Program-made: the position numbers and the translations under genes | Origin: Alsobacter sp046349155 | GTDB lineage: Bacteria > Pseudomonadota > Alphaproteobacteria > Rhizobiales > Beijerinckiaceae | Assembly: GCA_046349155.1 (NCBI GenBank) | Contig: JAXMCW010000006.1 | Span: forward strand, 62,001 to 126,000 | Length of the DNA stretch: 64,000 nucleotides | Reading direction: 5' to 3' | Notes under the pieces: generated by a model | Database searches by the model: none | Seen by the model: the letters and a program-made list of their open reading frames with translations, nothing else | What the model was told of the DNA's origin: nothing | Shown here: positions 18,732 through 27,526 of the stretch, in pieces | Numbering within the stretch: position 1 is the first letter of the stretch | Layout of the letters: every line of letters begins with the position of its first letter

Positions 18732-19556
18732 CTAGCTGGCGTTCGGGTTCCCCTTCCATGTGGGTGCGCCGGCTTCCGCACACGACGGGGCGTCGGGGGG
18801 CGGGGGGTCTTCGGCGCGTTCCACGTCGCCGCGGCGCTGGAGGATCACGGCCGCCTGCCAGCACAGGAGCGCCCAGGCCGCGCCCACGCACCAGCCCCCG
18901 AGCACATCGGTGGGCCAGTGCACGCCGAGGTAGACGCGGCTGCAGCCCACCAGCAGGGTGAGGGCGACAGCGACCCCCACCACATAGGCCTTCACGCGCC
19001 GGCGCGGCGAGAGCCGGGCCAGCAGCACCCCCAGAGTCAGGTAGGTGACGGCCGAGAGCATGGCGTGGCCGCTGGGAAAGCTGAGCGTCTGCACCTCCAC
19101 CATGTGTGCGACGAGGTCCGGGCGCGGCCGCTCGAAAAGGCTCTTCAGCAGGCTGCTGATCAGGGCGCCGCCGCCGATCGCCACCGCCAGAAGGGTCGCC
19201 GCCCCGCGCTTGCGGATCATCAGGAGGTAGAGGAGCACGACGATCGTCAGCAGACCCAGCACGGTGAAGCCGCCGAGCGCCGTGAGGTCCGTCATGACCT
19301 GCTTCAGCCAGAGCGGCCCGATCGGCTCGGCCCGGTCGCCCGGCTGTCGCAGGGCGAGCAGGATCGCCTGGTCGAAGGAGCGGGTGTCCCCTTCCTTCAC
19401 CTCGCCGGCGAGCTTCACGAAGGCGAACAGCCCGCCGGCGGCGAGGCCGAGGGCGATGACGGAACCGAGTTCCAGTCCGTAGGGCAGGGCAAGCCGCCGG
19501 GGCAAGGTGGGCAAACGGGCCTCCTCGGGATCGGGAGCGGCACAAGGCCGCTCCAT
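18732..19556 (-). CDS. PAP2-family membrane phosphatase
   Basis: 274-residue integral membrane phosphatase with the three PAP2 active-site motifs in order: KSLFERPRP, PSGHA, and SRVYLGVHWPTDV. Around these lie about five or six hydrophobic helices. Family members dephosphorylate phosphatidic acid, undecaprenyl pyrophosphate or related lipid phosphates at the periplasmic face. The start at 19556 is 12 bases from a potential ATG of the divergent topoisomerase gene, so the two promoters must overlap coding or be shared. The start site is not backed by a strong ribosome-binding site. Confidence 0.87.
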   Translation of the reverse strand: MERPCAAPDPEEARLPTLPRRLALPYGLELGSVIALGLAAGGLFAFVKLAGEVKEGDTRSFDQAILLALRQPGDRAEPIGPLWLKQVMTDLTALGGFTVLGLLTIVVLLYLLMIRKRGAATLLAVAIGGGALISSLLKSLFERPRPDLVAHMVEVQTLSFPSGHAMLSAVTYLTLGVLLARLSPRRRVKAYVVGVAVALTLLVGCSRVYLGVHWPTDVLGGWCVGAAWALLCWQAAVILQRRGDVERAEDPPPPDAPSCAEAGAPTWKGNPNAS

Positions 19557-19616
19557 TCCGGCGGCATCATGGCTGCGCGGCCGGGAACCGGGGACGGAGC
19601 GCCGCATTGCGCATCC

Positions 19617-20765
19617 ATGCACGGCGCCCTCCGTCCCACCAAGCTTGCCGACGTCACCGCGGACGTCCTCGACCCCGCGGACGGCGCCATCGTCGACCCC
19701 GCCGAGGCGGCCGAGGCCGCCGGCCTCACCTATGTCTCGGACGCGGATCCGGGCATCCGCCGCCGCAAGGCGGGCCGGGGATTTTCCTATCGGGGTCCTG
19801 ACGGCGCGGCGGTCACGGATCCCGCCACGCTGGCGCGCATCCGCGCGCTCGCCATCCCGCCTGCCTACAAGGACGTGTGGATCTGCGCCGATCCGGACGG
19901 CCACATCCAGGCGACAGGCCGCGATGCCCGGGGCCGCAAGCAGTACCGCTATCATCCGCGCTGGCGGGAGGTGAGGGACAGCACGAAATACGAGCACATG
20001 CTCGATTTCGCGCGCGCCCTGCCCGCGCTGCGCCGGCGCGTGGACGCGGACATGCGCAAGCCCGGCCTGACCCGCGAGCGCGTGCTGGCGACTGTGGTCA
20101 ACCTGCTCGAAAATACGCTGATCCGCGTAGGCAACGACGAATACGCCAAGCAGAACAAGAGCTACGGGCTGACCACCCTGCGCAACCGGCACGTCAGGGT
20201 CGAGGGGGCCGAGCTGAAATTCGCCTTCAAGGGCAAGAGCGGCAAGACCTGGAACCTGCGCCTGAAGGATCGTCGCGTCGCCAAGGTGGTGCGCGCCTGC
20301 CAGGAGCTTCCCGGCCAGCACCTCTTCCAATATGTGGACGACGACGGCGCGCGACAGGCAGTGAGCTCGGCCGACGTGAACGCCTACCTGAAGGAGGCCA
20401 CGGGCCGCGCCGTCACGGCGAAGGACTTCCGCACCTGGGCGGGCACGCTGCTCGCCGCCATGGCGCTGCGCGAGTTCGAGCTGCTCGACGGCGAGGCGCG
20501 CACCAAGAAGAACGTCAAGGCCGCCATCGAGAGGGTTTCGGCGAGGCTCGGCAATACGCCGACCATCTGCCGCACGTGCTATGTCCACCCCGAGATCGTC
20601 GCCGCCTATCTCGACGGGGGGCTCAGCCGCTCCGTGATCGAGGAGGTGGAGCACAGCGTCGCGGCGGAGATCGCCGACGACCTGGAGGGCCTGCGGCCGG
20701 AGGAGGCGCTGCTGCTGGGCCTGCTGCACCGCCGCCTCTCCGCCGCCGCGGCGAAGGCCGCCTGA
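19617..20765 (+). CDS. DNA topoisomerase IB (poxvirus/bacterial type)
   Basis: Relaxes supercoiled DNA through a 3'-phosphotyrosyl intermediate. The 382-residue protein shows the N-terminal LTYVSDADPGIRRRKAG block, the catalytic Arg/Lys region (LRNRHVRVEG and GKSGKTWNLRL), KDFRTWAGT (Arg272), and the nucleophile Tyr322 in CRTCYVHPEI. Start choice is uncertain: the ATG at 19617 keeps the conserved N-terminus, while an in-frame ATG at 19569 adds 16 residues. Neither has a convincing ribosome-binding site. It is divergent from the PAP2 gene and 56 bases upstream of obgE. Confidence 0.9.
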   Translation: MHGALRPTKLADVTADVLDPADGAIVDPAEAAEAAGLTYVSDADPGIRRRKAGRGFSYRGPDGAAVTDPATLARIRALAIPPAYKDVWICADPDGHIQATGRDARGRKQYRYHPRWREVRDSTKYEHMLDFARALPALRRRVDADMRKPGLTRERVLATVVNLLENTLIRVGNDEYAKQNKSYGLTTLRNRHVRVEGAELKFAFKGKSGKTWNLRLKDRRVAKVVRACQELPGQHLFQYVDDDGARQAVSSADVNAYLKEATGRAVTAKDFRTWAGTLLAAMALREFELLDGEARTKKNVKAAIERVSARLGNTPTICRTCYVHPEIVAAYLDGGLSRSVIEEVEHSVAAEIADDLEGLRPEEALLLGLLHRRLSAAAAKAA

Positions 20766-20821
20766 TCGGCGCGCTCCCTGCCGCCATTGAACGCCCGGCT
20801 GCGCTCCTGTACGGAAGCGCC

Positions 20822-21868
20822 ATGAAATTCCTCGACCAGGCCAAGATCTACATCCGCTCGGGCAACGGAGGCGCAGGCTGCGTCTCGTTCCGCCGCGAGA
20901 AGTTCATCGAGTTCGGCGGTCCCGACGGCGGCGACGGCGGGCGCGGCGGGGACGTGTGGGTGGAGTGCGTCGAGGGCCTCAACACGCTGATCGACTACCG
21001 CTACCAGCAGCACTTCAAGGCCAAGTCCGGCGTGCACGGCATGGGCAAGAACCGCACCGGCGCGAACGGCGCGGACGTGGTGCTCAAGGTGCCCAAGGGA
21101 ACGCAGGTGCTGGACGAGGACGGCGAGACCCTCATCGCCGATCTCACCGAGATCGGCCAGCGGGTGCGGCTGGCCAAGGGCGGCAATGGCGGCTTCGGCA
21201 ACGCCTATTTCACCACCTCGACCAACCGTGCGCCGCGCCGGGCCAATCCCGGACAGGAGGGCGAGGAACGCACGATCTGGCTCCGCCTCAAGCTGATCGC
21301 CGACGCCGGGCTCGTCGGATTGCCCAATGCCGGCAAGTCGACCTTCCTCGCCACGGTGACGGCGGCCAAGCCGAAGATCGCCGACTATCCCTTCACCACG
21401 CTGCATCCCGGGCTCGGGGTCGTCGCGGTGGACGGGCGCGAGTTCGTGCTGGCCGACATTCCCGGGCTGATCGAGGGAGCGCATGAGGGGCTGGGGCTCG
21501 GCGACCGCTTTCTGGGCCATGTCGAGCGCTGCCGCGTGCTGCTGCACCTCGTCGACGGGACGGCCGAGCACGCCGGCAAGGCCTACAAGGTCGTGCGCGG
21601 CGAACTGGAGGCCTATGGCCACGGCCTCGCCGACAAGCCCGAGGTGCTGGCGCTCACCAAGGTCGACGCGCTCACGCCCGAGCTCCTGAAGGAGCAGAAG
21701 GCCCGGCTGAAGCGCGCCGCCCGGCGCGAGCCCCTCCTGCTCTCCAGCGCCTCCGGGCAGGGCGTGCCCGAGGCTCTGCGCGCCCTCCTCGCCGTCATCG
21801 ACGCCCACCGGGAGGCGGACGAGTCCGCCGCGACGCCTGTCGCCGGGCCCGTGGAGTGGCGGCCATGA
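20822..21868 (+). CDS. obgE: Obg-family GTPase
   Basis: Essential GTPase acting in 50S ribosome assembly and stress signalling. The 348-residue protein has the glycine-rich Obg domain (MKFLDQAKIYIRSGNGGAGC onward, residues 1-158), then the G domain with G1 GLPNAGKST, G3 DIPGLIEGA, G4 TKVD and G5 SSASG. There is no long C-terminal OCT domain, as in many alphaproteobacterial Obg proteins. It is usually behind rplU-rpmA, but here those genes are absent and a topoisomerase precedes it. Its stop overlaps the proB start (ATGA). Confidence 0.96.
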   Translation: MKFLDQAKIYIRSGNGGAGCVSFRREKFIEFGGPDGGDGGRGGDVWVECVEGLNTLIDYRYQQHFKAKSGVHGMGKNRTGANGADVVLKVPKGTQVLDEDGETLIADLTEIGQRVRLAKGGNGGFGNAYFTTSTNRAPRRANPGQEGEERTIWLRLKLIADAGLVGLPNAGKSTFLATVTAAKPKIADYPFTTLHPGLGVVAVDGREFVLADIPGLIEGAHEGLGLGDRFLGHVERCRVLLHLVDGTAEHAGKAYKVVRGELEAYGHGLADKPEVLALTKVDALTPELLKEQKARLKRAARREPLLLSSASGQGVPEALRALLAVIDAHREADESAATPVAGPVEWRP

Positions 21869-23001
21869 CCGTTTCCGCGATGACGCCGCAGATCGGCCAG
21901 TTCCGCCGCATCGTCGTCAAGGTCGGCTCGTCGCTGCTGGTCGACCGCGCGCGGGGCGCGGTGAAACACGCCTGGCTCGCGGCGCTGGCCGAGGACATCG
22001 GCGAGTTGCACCGGCGCGGCGCCGACGTCATCGTGGTCTCGTCCGGTGCCATCGCCCTGGGAAGGACCGTCCTCAAGCTGCCGGCCGGCCCCCTGAGGCT
22101 GGAGGAGAGCCAGGCCGCCGCCGCCGTCGGCCAGATCGCGCTCGCCCGCACCTGGGCGGAGGTGCTGGGCTACCAGGGCATCACGACCGGGCAGATCCTC
22201 GTCACCCTCGGCGACACGGAGGAGCGCCGCCGCTACCTCAACGCGCGCGCGACGCTGGGGCGGCTCCTCGACCTGCGGGCCGTGCCGGTCGTCAACGAGA
22301 ACGACACGGTCGCCACCAACGAGATCCGCTACGGCGACAATGACCGCCTGGCGGCCCGCGTCGCGACGATGGCCGGAGGCGACCTGCTGGTGCTGCTCTC
22401 CGACATTGACGGGCTCTACACGGCCCCGCCTCAGGCCGATCCGAAGGCGGAGCTGATCCCCGTCGTGAAGAGCATCTCGGCCGAGATCGAGGCCATGGCC
22501 GGCGGGGCGGGATCGGAGCTCTCGCGCGGCGGCATGCGCACCAAGATCGAGGCTGCCAAGATCGCCACGGCCGGAGGCACGCACATGGTGATCGCCGACG
22601 GGCGGGTGAAGAACCCGCTCGGCGCGGTGGCGTCCGGCGCCCGCTGCACCTGGTTCCTCACCCCGTCCAACCCCGTGGCGGCGCGGAAGAAGTGGATCGC
22701 CGGCTCGCTCGAGCCGCGCGGCGTGCTCCACCTCGACACCGGCGCGGCGCGCGCCATCCGCTCGGGCAAGAGCCTGCTGCCGGCCGGCGTCACGCGCGTC
22801 GAGGGCGATTTCGACCGCGGCGATGCCGTGCTGATGCGCGCGCCCGACGGCGGGGAGATCGGCCGTGGGCTCGCGGCCTATGACAGCCGCCACGCGGCGC
22901 AGATCGCCGGACGCTCGTCGCGGGACATCGAGGCCATTCTGGGCTATGCGGGGCGGGCCGAGATGGTCCATCGTGACGATATGGCGCTGGCCGCCGAATA
23001 G
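21865..23001 (+). CDS. proB: Glutamate 5-kinase
   Basis: First step of proline synthesis: phosphorylates glutamate to gamma-glutamyl phosphate. The 378-residue protein contains an amino-acid kinase domain (VVKVGSSLLV near the start, VVSSGAIALG, NENDTVATNEI, GGMRTKIEAA) and a C-terminal PUA domain (about 285-370). The ATG at 21865 has GGAG eight bases upstream and overlaps the obgE stop. A GTG nine bases earlier is possible. It is followed 33 bases later by proA, giving an obgE-proB-proA transcription unit. Confidence 0.96.
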   Translation: MTVSAMTPQIGQFRRIVVKVGSSLLVDRARGAVKHAWLAALAEDIGELHRRGADVIVVSSGAIALGRTVLKLPAGPLRLEESQAAAAVGQIALARTWAEVLGYQGITTGQILVTLGDTEERRRYLNARATLGRLLDLRAVPVVNENDTVATNEIRYGDNDRLAARVATMAGGDLLVLLSDIDGLYTAPPQADPKAELIPVVKSISAEIEAMAGGAGSELSRGGMRTKIEAAKIATAGGTHMVIADGRVKNPLGAVASGARCTWFLTPSNPVAARKKWIAGSLEPRGVLHLDTGAARAIRSGKSLLPAGVTRVEGDFDRGDAVLMRAPDGGEIGRGLAAYDSRHAAQIAGRSSRDIEAILGYAGRAEMVHRDDMALAAE

Positions 23002-23034
23002 GCCGCGGCGGGAACAAGGGTCCGGAGCAGGACG

Positions 23035-24324
23035 ATGCTGCAAAGCGTGCGCAGGAGCGAGGGGGAGGACGTCGCCGCCCTCATGACGGAGATCGGACGG
23101 CGCGCGCGCGCCGCCGCACGCCGGCTCGCCACCTGCCCGGCGCCCGCCAAGGACGCGGCCCTGCGCGCGGCGGCCGACGCCATTCGCGCGGACGCGGCCC
23201 ATATCCTCGCGGAGAACGCCCGGGACGTGGCCGAGGCGACGGCCCGGGGCACCAAGGGGTCCTTCGTGGACCGCCTCGTGCTCGACCCCGCCCGTCTGGA
23301 GGGCGTGGCGAAGGCGGTGGCGGACATCGCGGCGCTGGCGGATCCCGTCGGCCGCGTGCTCGCGACCTGGACGCGGCCCAACGGCCTCGTCTTCGAGCGC
23401 GTCGCCACGCCGCTGGGCGTGGTCGGCGTGATCTTCGAGAGCCGGCCGAACGTGACGGCCGACGCGGGGGTCCTCTGCGTGAAGGCGGGCAATGCCGCGG
23501 TTCTGCGGGCGGGCTCGGAGAGCCTGCGCACGTCGCTCGCCATCGCCGCCGCCATGCGGCGCGGCCTCGCCGAGGCGGGTCTGCCCGAGGACGCAATCCA
23601 GCTTGTCCCCACGCCGGACCGCGCCGCCGTCGGCGCGATGCTCGCCGGCCTCGACGGCGCGCTCGACGTCATCGTGCCGCGCGGCGGCAAGAGCCTCGTC
23701 GCCCGGGTGCAGGCCGAGGCGCGCGTGCCCGTCTTCGCCCACCTGGAGGGCCTCTGCCACGTGTTCGTCCACGCGGGCGCGGACCTGGACATGGCCCGCA
23801 GCATCATCCTCAACGCCAAATTGCGGCGCACGGGCGTGTGCGGCGCGGCCGAGACGCTCCTGGTCGACCGCTCCTGCGCGGCCTCCCACCTCCGACCGCT
23901 CGTCGAGGCGCTGCTGGCGGCCGGCTGCGAGGTCCGCGGCGACGCGGAGACCCGCGCGGTCGATCCCCGCGTGGTCGCGGCCACGGAAGAGGACTGGCGC
24001 ACCGAATATCTCGACGCGATCATCGCCGTGCGGGTGGTGGACGGGCTCGATGGCGCGCTCGCCCATATCGACGCGTATGGTTCGCATCACACCGACAGCA
24101 TCGTCACGCAGGACGAGGCGGCGGCCGAGCGGTTCCTGGGCGAGGTCGACAGCGCCATCGTGCTGCACAACGCCTCCACCCAGTTCGCGGATGGCGGGGA
24201 GTTCGGCTTCGGGGCCGAGATCGGCATCGCCACGGGGCGCATGCACGCGCGCGGCCCGGTCGGCGTCGAACAGCTGACCTCCTTCAAGTACAAGGTGCAC
24301 GGCCGGGGCCAGACCCGGCCCTGA
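23035..24324 (+). CDS. proA: Gamma-glutamyl phosphate reductase
   Basis: Second step of proline synthesis: NADPH reduction of gamma-glutamyl phosphate to glutamate semialdehyde. The 429-residue protein shows FESRPNVTADAG near 134, the HLEGLCHVF segment, and catalytic Cys269 in RRTGVCGAAET. It ends with the family's GRMHARGPVGVEQLTSFKY segment. A GGAGCAGG ribosome-binding site precedes the ATG. It pairs with proB. Confidence 0.96.
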   Translation: MLQSVRRSEGEDVAALMTEIGRRARAAARRLATCPAPAKDAALRAAADAIRADAAHILAENARDVAEATARGTKGSFVDRLVLDPARLEGVAKAVADIAALADPVGRVLATWTRPNGLVFERVATPLGVVGVIFESRPNVTADAGVLCVKAGNAAVLRAGSESLRTSLAIAAAMRRGLAEAGLPEDAIQLVPTPDRAAVGAMLAGLDGALDVIVPRGGKSLVARVQAEARVPVFAHLEGLCHVFVHAGADLDMARSIILNAKLRRTGVCGAAETLLVDRSCAASHLRPLVEALLAAGCEVRGDAETRAVDPRVVAATEEDWRTEYLDAIIAVRVVDGLDGALAHIDAYGSHHTDSIVTQDEAAAERFLGEVDSAIVLHNASTQFADGGEFGFGAEIGIATGRMHARGPVGVEQLTSFKYKVHGRGQTRP

Positions 24325-24374
24325 TCGTCACCTCTCCGTCCCCAGCCGGCCGCCCGTCGCCGCGGATTGACGCC

Positions 24375-25019
24375 ATGCGCAGCGAAGGAACCCTGGCGCA
24401 GCCCCGCACGACGCTTCGGCTCGCGCGCCTGCCGCGCCATGCGCCTGGCCTGCGCATCGGGCTCCTCGGCGGGTCGTTCAACCCGCCGCACGAGGGCCAT
24501 GTGCTCGTGACCGAGACGGCACTGCGTCGGCTGGCCCTCGACCGGGTCTGGTGGCTGGTAACCCCCGGCAACCCCCTGAAGGGCCATGACGGGCTCCCCC
24601 CTGTGGCCGAGCGGATCGCGGCGGCACGCCGGCTGGTGCGCGACCCGCGGGTGGACGTGACCGGGCTCGAGGAGCAGATCGGAACCCGCTTCACCCACGA
24701 CACGCTCGCCTATCTCGTCGAGCGCTGCCCGGGCGTACGCTTCGTCTGGCTGATGGGGGCGGACAATCTCGCGAGCTTTCATCGCTGGCAGCGCTGGCGC
24801 GACATCGCCTCGCTGATGCCCATCGCCGTCATCGACCGGCCAGGCTCCACCCTTCGCGCCTGCCGCTCGCCCGCGGCCGTCGCCTTCGCCGCGGCCCGCG
24901 TCGACGAGACGGACGCACGTGTCCTGCCCGGCCTGGCGCCGCCCGCCTGGATCTTCCTGCATGGGAAGCGCTCGGCCCAGTCGTCCACCGCGCTGCGCGC
25001 GACGACGGCGCGTCGCTGA
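24375..25019 (+). CDS. nadD: Nicotinate-nucleotide adenylyltransferase
   Basis: Adenylates nicotinate mononucleotide in NAD synthesis. The 214-residue nucleotidyltransferase has GGSFNPPHEGH at about 35-45, WLVTPGNPLK, the GADNLASFHRWQRW segment and a C-terminal SSTALR-type (ISSTxIR) motif. An N-terminal extension of about 30 residues precedes the first strand, so a later start is conceivable, though the ATG has an upstream GAC-rich but poor site. The order proA-nadD-rsfS-rlmH is a conserved alphaproteobacterial arrangement. Confidence 0.94.
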   Translation: MRSEGTLAQPRTTLRLARLPRHAPGLRIGLLGGSFNPPHEGHVLVTETALRRLALDRVWWLVTPGNPLKGHDGLPPVAERIAAARRLVRDPRVDVTGLEEQIGTRFTHDTLAYLVERCPGVRFVWLMGADNLASFHRWQRWRDIASLMPIAVIDRPGSTLRACRSPAAVAFAAARVDETDARVLPGLAPPAWIFLHGKRSAQSSTALRATTARR

Positions 25020-25150
25020 CGCCCAGCCCCGCCAAGGCGGACCAGCGCTCGCCGCCCGTCTTGCGCCACCCCATGGAATTTCGGGGCGTTCGGGGATATA
25101 TTGAAGGCGGCGCCACGGCATCGGCGCTTGAGAGGAAAGAGGGTTCTGCC

Positions 25151-25564
25151 CTGAACACCACCAGCTTGCATGCGGCGGAAACGCCCGTGCCCCTCGCCGC
25201 CGCCGGCTCTGGCGAGCCTGTCGGCAGCGCCACGCTTCCCTTGGTCCTCGGCGTGCTGGACGACTCCAAAGCCGAAGACACGGTCGTGATCGACCTCGTC
25301 GGGAAGACCACCCTCGCAGACAGCATGATCGTGACGTCGGGCCGCTCGAACCGCCATGTCGGGTCGATCGCCGACCACGTCGTCGAGGTCCTCAAGGACC
25401 ACGGCCGCAAGGACCTCCGCGTGGAGGGCATGCCGCACTGCGACTGGGTGCTCATCGACGCCGGCGACGTCATCGTCCACGTCTTCCGTCCCGAGGTTCG
25501 TCACTTCTACAACCTCGAGAAGATGTGGGGCGGCGACCGTCCGGGCGAGCGTGCCGCATCCTGA
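25151..25564 (+). CDS. rsfS: Ribosomal silencing factor RsfS
   Basis: Binds uL14 of the 50S subunit and blocks subunit joining under starvation. The 137-residue form contains the RsfS/Iojap core: VLDDSKAEDTVVIDLVGKT, SMIVTSGRSNRHVGSIAD, DWVLIDAGDVIVHVFRPEVR and FYNLEKMWGG. The start is the unusual part. The first codon placed behind a strong purine-rich site (GAGGAAAGAGGG, 7-8 bases upstream) is a CTG at 25151. In-frame ATGs at 25061 and 25073 lack a site and would add a non-conserved tail. I therefore favour the CTG, with the ATG at 25073 as the alternative. Confidence 0.88.
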   Translation: MNTTSLHAAETPVPLAAAGSGEPVGSATLPLVLGVLDDSKAEDTVVIDLVGKTTLADSMIVTSGRSNRHVGSIADHVVEVLKDHGRKDLRVEGMPHCDWVLIDAGDVIVHVFRPEVRHFYNLEKMWGGDRPGERAAS

Positions 25565-25585
25565 CCGGCCGCGGCCGCTTCGGCC

Positions 25586-26065
25586 GTGAGGATCCTGATC
25601 CTCGCCGTCGGCCGGCTGAAGGACGGACCTGAGCGGGACCTCGTGGCCCGCTACGTGGACCGCGCCAGGAGCGCGGGGAGGGCGCTCGGCTTCGCCGACG
25701 TCGAGGTGTCCGAACTGCCCGAGAGCCGGGCTCAGCGCCCGGCCGACCGCAAGGCCGAGGAGGCCCATGCCCTTGCCGCGCGGTGCGCGGGATGGACGGT
25801 CATGGCGCTCGACGAGCGGGGGGCGCACCTCACCAGCGAGGCGTTCGCCGAGAGGCTGGGACGCTGGCGGGACGACGGCACGAAGGGCGCCGCGCTCGTG
25901 ATCGGGGGAGCCGACGGCCTCGACCCCGCCTTCGCGGCCGCCGCGGCGGAGCGGCTGGCCTTCGGCCGGATGACGCTGCCGCACCAGATCGTCCGCATTC
26001 TTGCCGCAGAGCAGGTCTACCGGGCCATGACGATCCTCGCCGGCCATCCCTATCATCGTGCCTGA
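25586..26065 (+). CDS. rlmH: 23S rRNA (pseudouridine1915-N3)-methyltransferase
   Basis: SPOUT-family methyltransferase that modifies pseudouridine 1915 in helix 69 of 23S rRNA. The 159-residue protein has the GRLKDGPERDL start region, the SAM-binding knot motif VIGGADGLDP, the LPHQIVRILAAEQVYRAM helix and the C-terminal GHPYHRA motif that positions the substrate. It begins at GTG 25586 without an obvious Shine-Dalgarno site and follows rsfS by 21 bases. Confidence 0.95.
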   Translation: MRILILAVGRLKDGPERDLVARYVDRARSAGRALGFADVEVSELPESRAQRPADRKAEEAHALAARCAGWTVMALDERGAHLTSEAFAERLGRWRDDGTKGAALVIGGADGLDPAFAAAAAERLAFGRMTLPHQIVRILAAEQVYRAMTILAGHPYHRA

Positions 26066-26116
26066 CCGAATCGCCGGAGCCCCGCCCTGACCCGCCTCGG
26101 CCCGACCCGCGCGTCC

Positions 26117-27526
26117 ATGCCCCGCCGCGTCCGAGCCACGGGGGCCGCGGCGCTGTCGGCGGCGGTGGGCCTGCTCCTCGCCGTCGCGGCGGCCCGCGCC
26201 GAGCCCGCCGCGCCGCCGTCCGCTCCGGCCGAGACCCCGGCACCGCCGGCCAAGGACCCGGCCGCCCTCGCCAAGGAGACCGAGCGGGCCACGCGGCAGA
26301 TGGAGCTGGAGGAGACCCAGCGCGTCCTGCAGGCGAGCGACGCGGAGAAGGCGCGCCTGCAGGCCGAGGTCGACGCCCTGCGCGCCGACCGGGCCCGCCT
26401 GAACGCCGCCCTGATTGACGCCAGCGCGAAGGTGAAGGCGACCGAGAGCCGGATCGACGGCATCGAACAGCGCCTGACGACACTGGGCCAGACGACGGAC
26501 GCCATCCGCACCTCGCTCGACAGGCGCAAGGGCGTCGTGGTGGAAGTGCTCGCCGCCCTGCAGCGCATGGGCCGCAGTCCGCCCCCGGCGGTGCTCGTCA
26601 AGCCCGAGGACATGCTCGAGGCCGTGCGGGCCTCCATGATGCTGGGCGCCGTGCTGCCCGAGCTGCGCTCGGAGACGGAGGCGCTGGCCTCGGACCTCGC
26701 GGAAATGCTGCGGCTGCGCGACGCGGCCGCGGCCGAGCGCGACTCGCTGAAAAAGGAGGTCGCCGGCATCGCCGAGGACCGGCAGCGCCTGGCGCTGCTT
26801 GTCGAGGCGCGCCAGCGCGACGTCGCCGCGGCCGAGCAGGTGACCCGCGAGGAAACCGACCGGGCCGTCGCCCTTGCAGCCAAGGCGGGCAATCTCAAGG
26901 ATTTGATCGGCCAGATCGAAAACGACATCGCCGCCAGCGCGCGCGCCGCAGATGCGGCGCGCAGGGCGGCCGAGAAGGCGGAAGCGGACGCGCGCGCAGC
27001 CGTCGACGCCCAGGCCCGGGAGACGCGGGAGAAGTTCGCGGCGCTGGCCTTCAAGGACCCGGCCCGTCTCGCGCCAAAAGTGTCCTTCGCCGAGACCCGC
27101 GGCATGCTGCCGCTGCCCGTGAACGGCGTGTTGCTCAAGGGTTTCAACGCGCCCGACGCGATCGGCGGTACTTTGAAGGGCGCAACCTACACGACGCGCC
27201 CCGGAGCGACCGTTTCAGCCCCCTGCGATGGCTGGATCGTGTTCGCCGGCCCCTTCCGCAGCTATGGGCAACTCTTGATCATCAATGCCGGCGGCGGCTA
27301 TTATCTTCTTTTAGCCGGCATGGAGCGCATCAACGTGGGCCTCGGCCAGTTCGTTCTCGCCGGAGAGCCTGTCGCCGTGATGGGCGAGGGCGCCAAGGCG
27401 ACGGCGGCTTCGGTGGGTAGCGAAACGACGCAGCCGGTGCTCTATGTAGAGTTCCGAAAAGACGGGGTATCGATCGATCCGTCGCCCTGGTGGGCGACAT
27501 CGACGAACGAGAAAGTTCGTGGATGA
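26117..27526 (+). CDS. envC: EnvC-like murein hydrolase activator (degenerate LytM/M23)
   Basis: Periplasmic coiled-coil protein of 469 residues. A signal peptide (about 1-29, ending AAARA-EP) is followed by a Pro/Ala linker, a long coiled coil from about 50 to 320, and a C-terminal LytM domain (about 340-460). The metal-binding residues of active M23 peptidases are missing: the usual YxHL stretch reads YYLLLAGM. It therefore probably activates amidases rather than cutting peptidoglycan, like E. coli EnvC and alphaproteobacterial LytM factors in cell division. It overlaps ctpA, and yibQ follows, the usual envC-ctpA-yibQ arrangement. Confidence 0.88.
   Translation: MPRRVRATGAAALSAAVGLLLAVAAARAEPAAPPSAPAETPAPPAKDPAALAKETERATRQMELEETQRVLQASDAEKARLQAEVDALRADRARLNAALIDASAKVKATESRIDGIEQRLTTLGQTTDAIRTSLDRRKGVVVEVLAALQRMGRSPPPAVLVKPEDMLEAVRASMMLGAVLPELRSETEALASDLAEMLRLRDAAAAERDSLKKEVAGIAEDRQRLALLVEARQRDVAAAEQVTREETDRAVALAAKAGNLKDLIGQIENDIAASARAADAARRAAEKAEADARAAVDAQARETREKFAALAFKDPARLAPKVSFAETRGMLPLPVNGVLLKGFNAPDAIGGTLKGATYTTRPGATVSAPCDGWIVFAGPFRSYGQLLIINAGGGYYLLLAGMERINVGLGQFVLAGEPVAVMGEGAKATAASVGSETTQPVLYVEFRKDGVSIDPSPWWATSTNEKVRG

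Noticed and set aside
18654..20765. Topoisomerase gene with a long N-terminal extension of about 320 residues
   Set aside because: The extension is antisense to the PAP2 gene and lacks family similarity; the conserved protein starts near 19617.
21613..24300. Long reverse-strand open frame of 895 codons across obgE-proB-proA
   Set aside because: It is antisense to three well-supported genes, is rich in Arg/Gly/His/Ala low-complexity sequence and has no recognisable domain. Long spurious frames are expected at about 70% GC.
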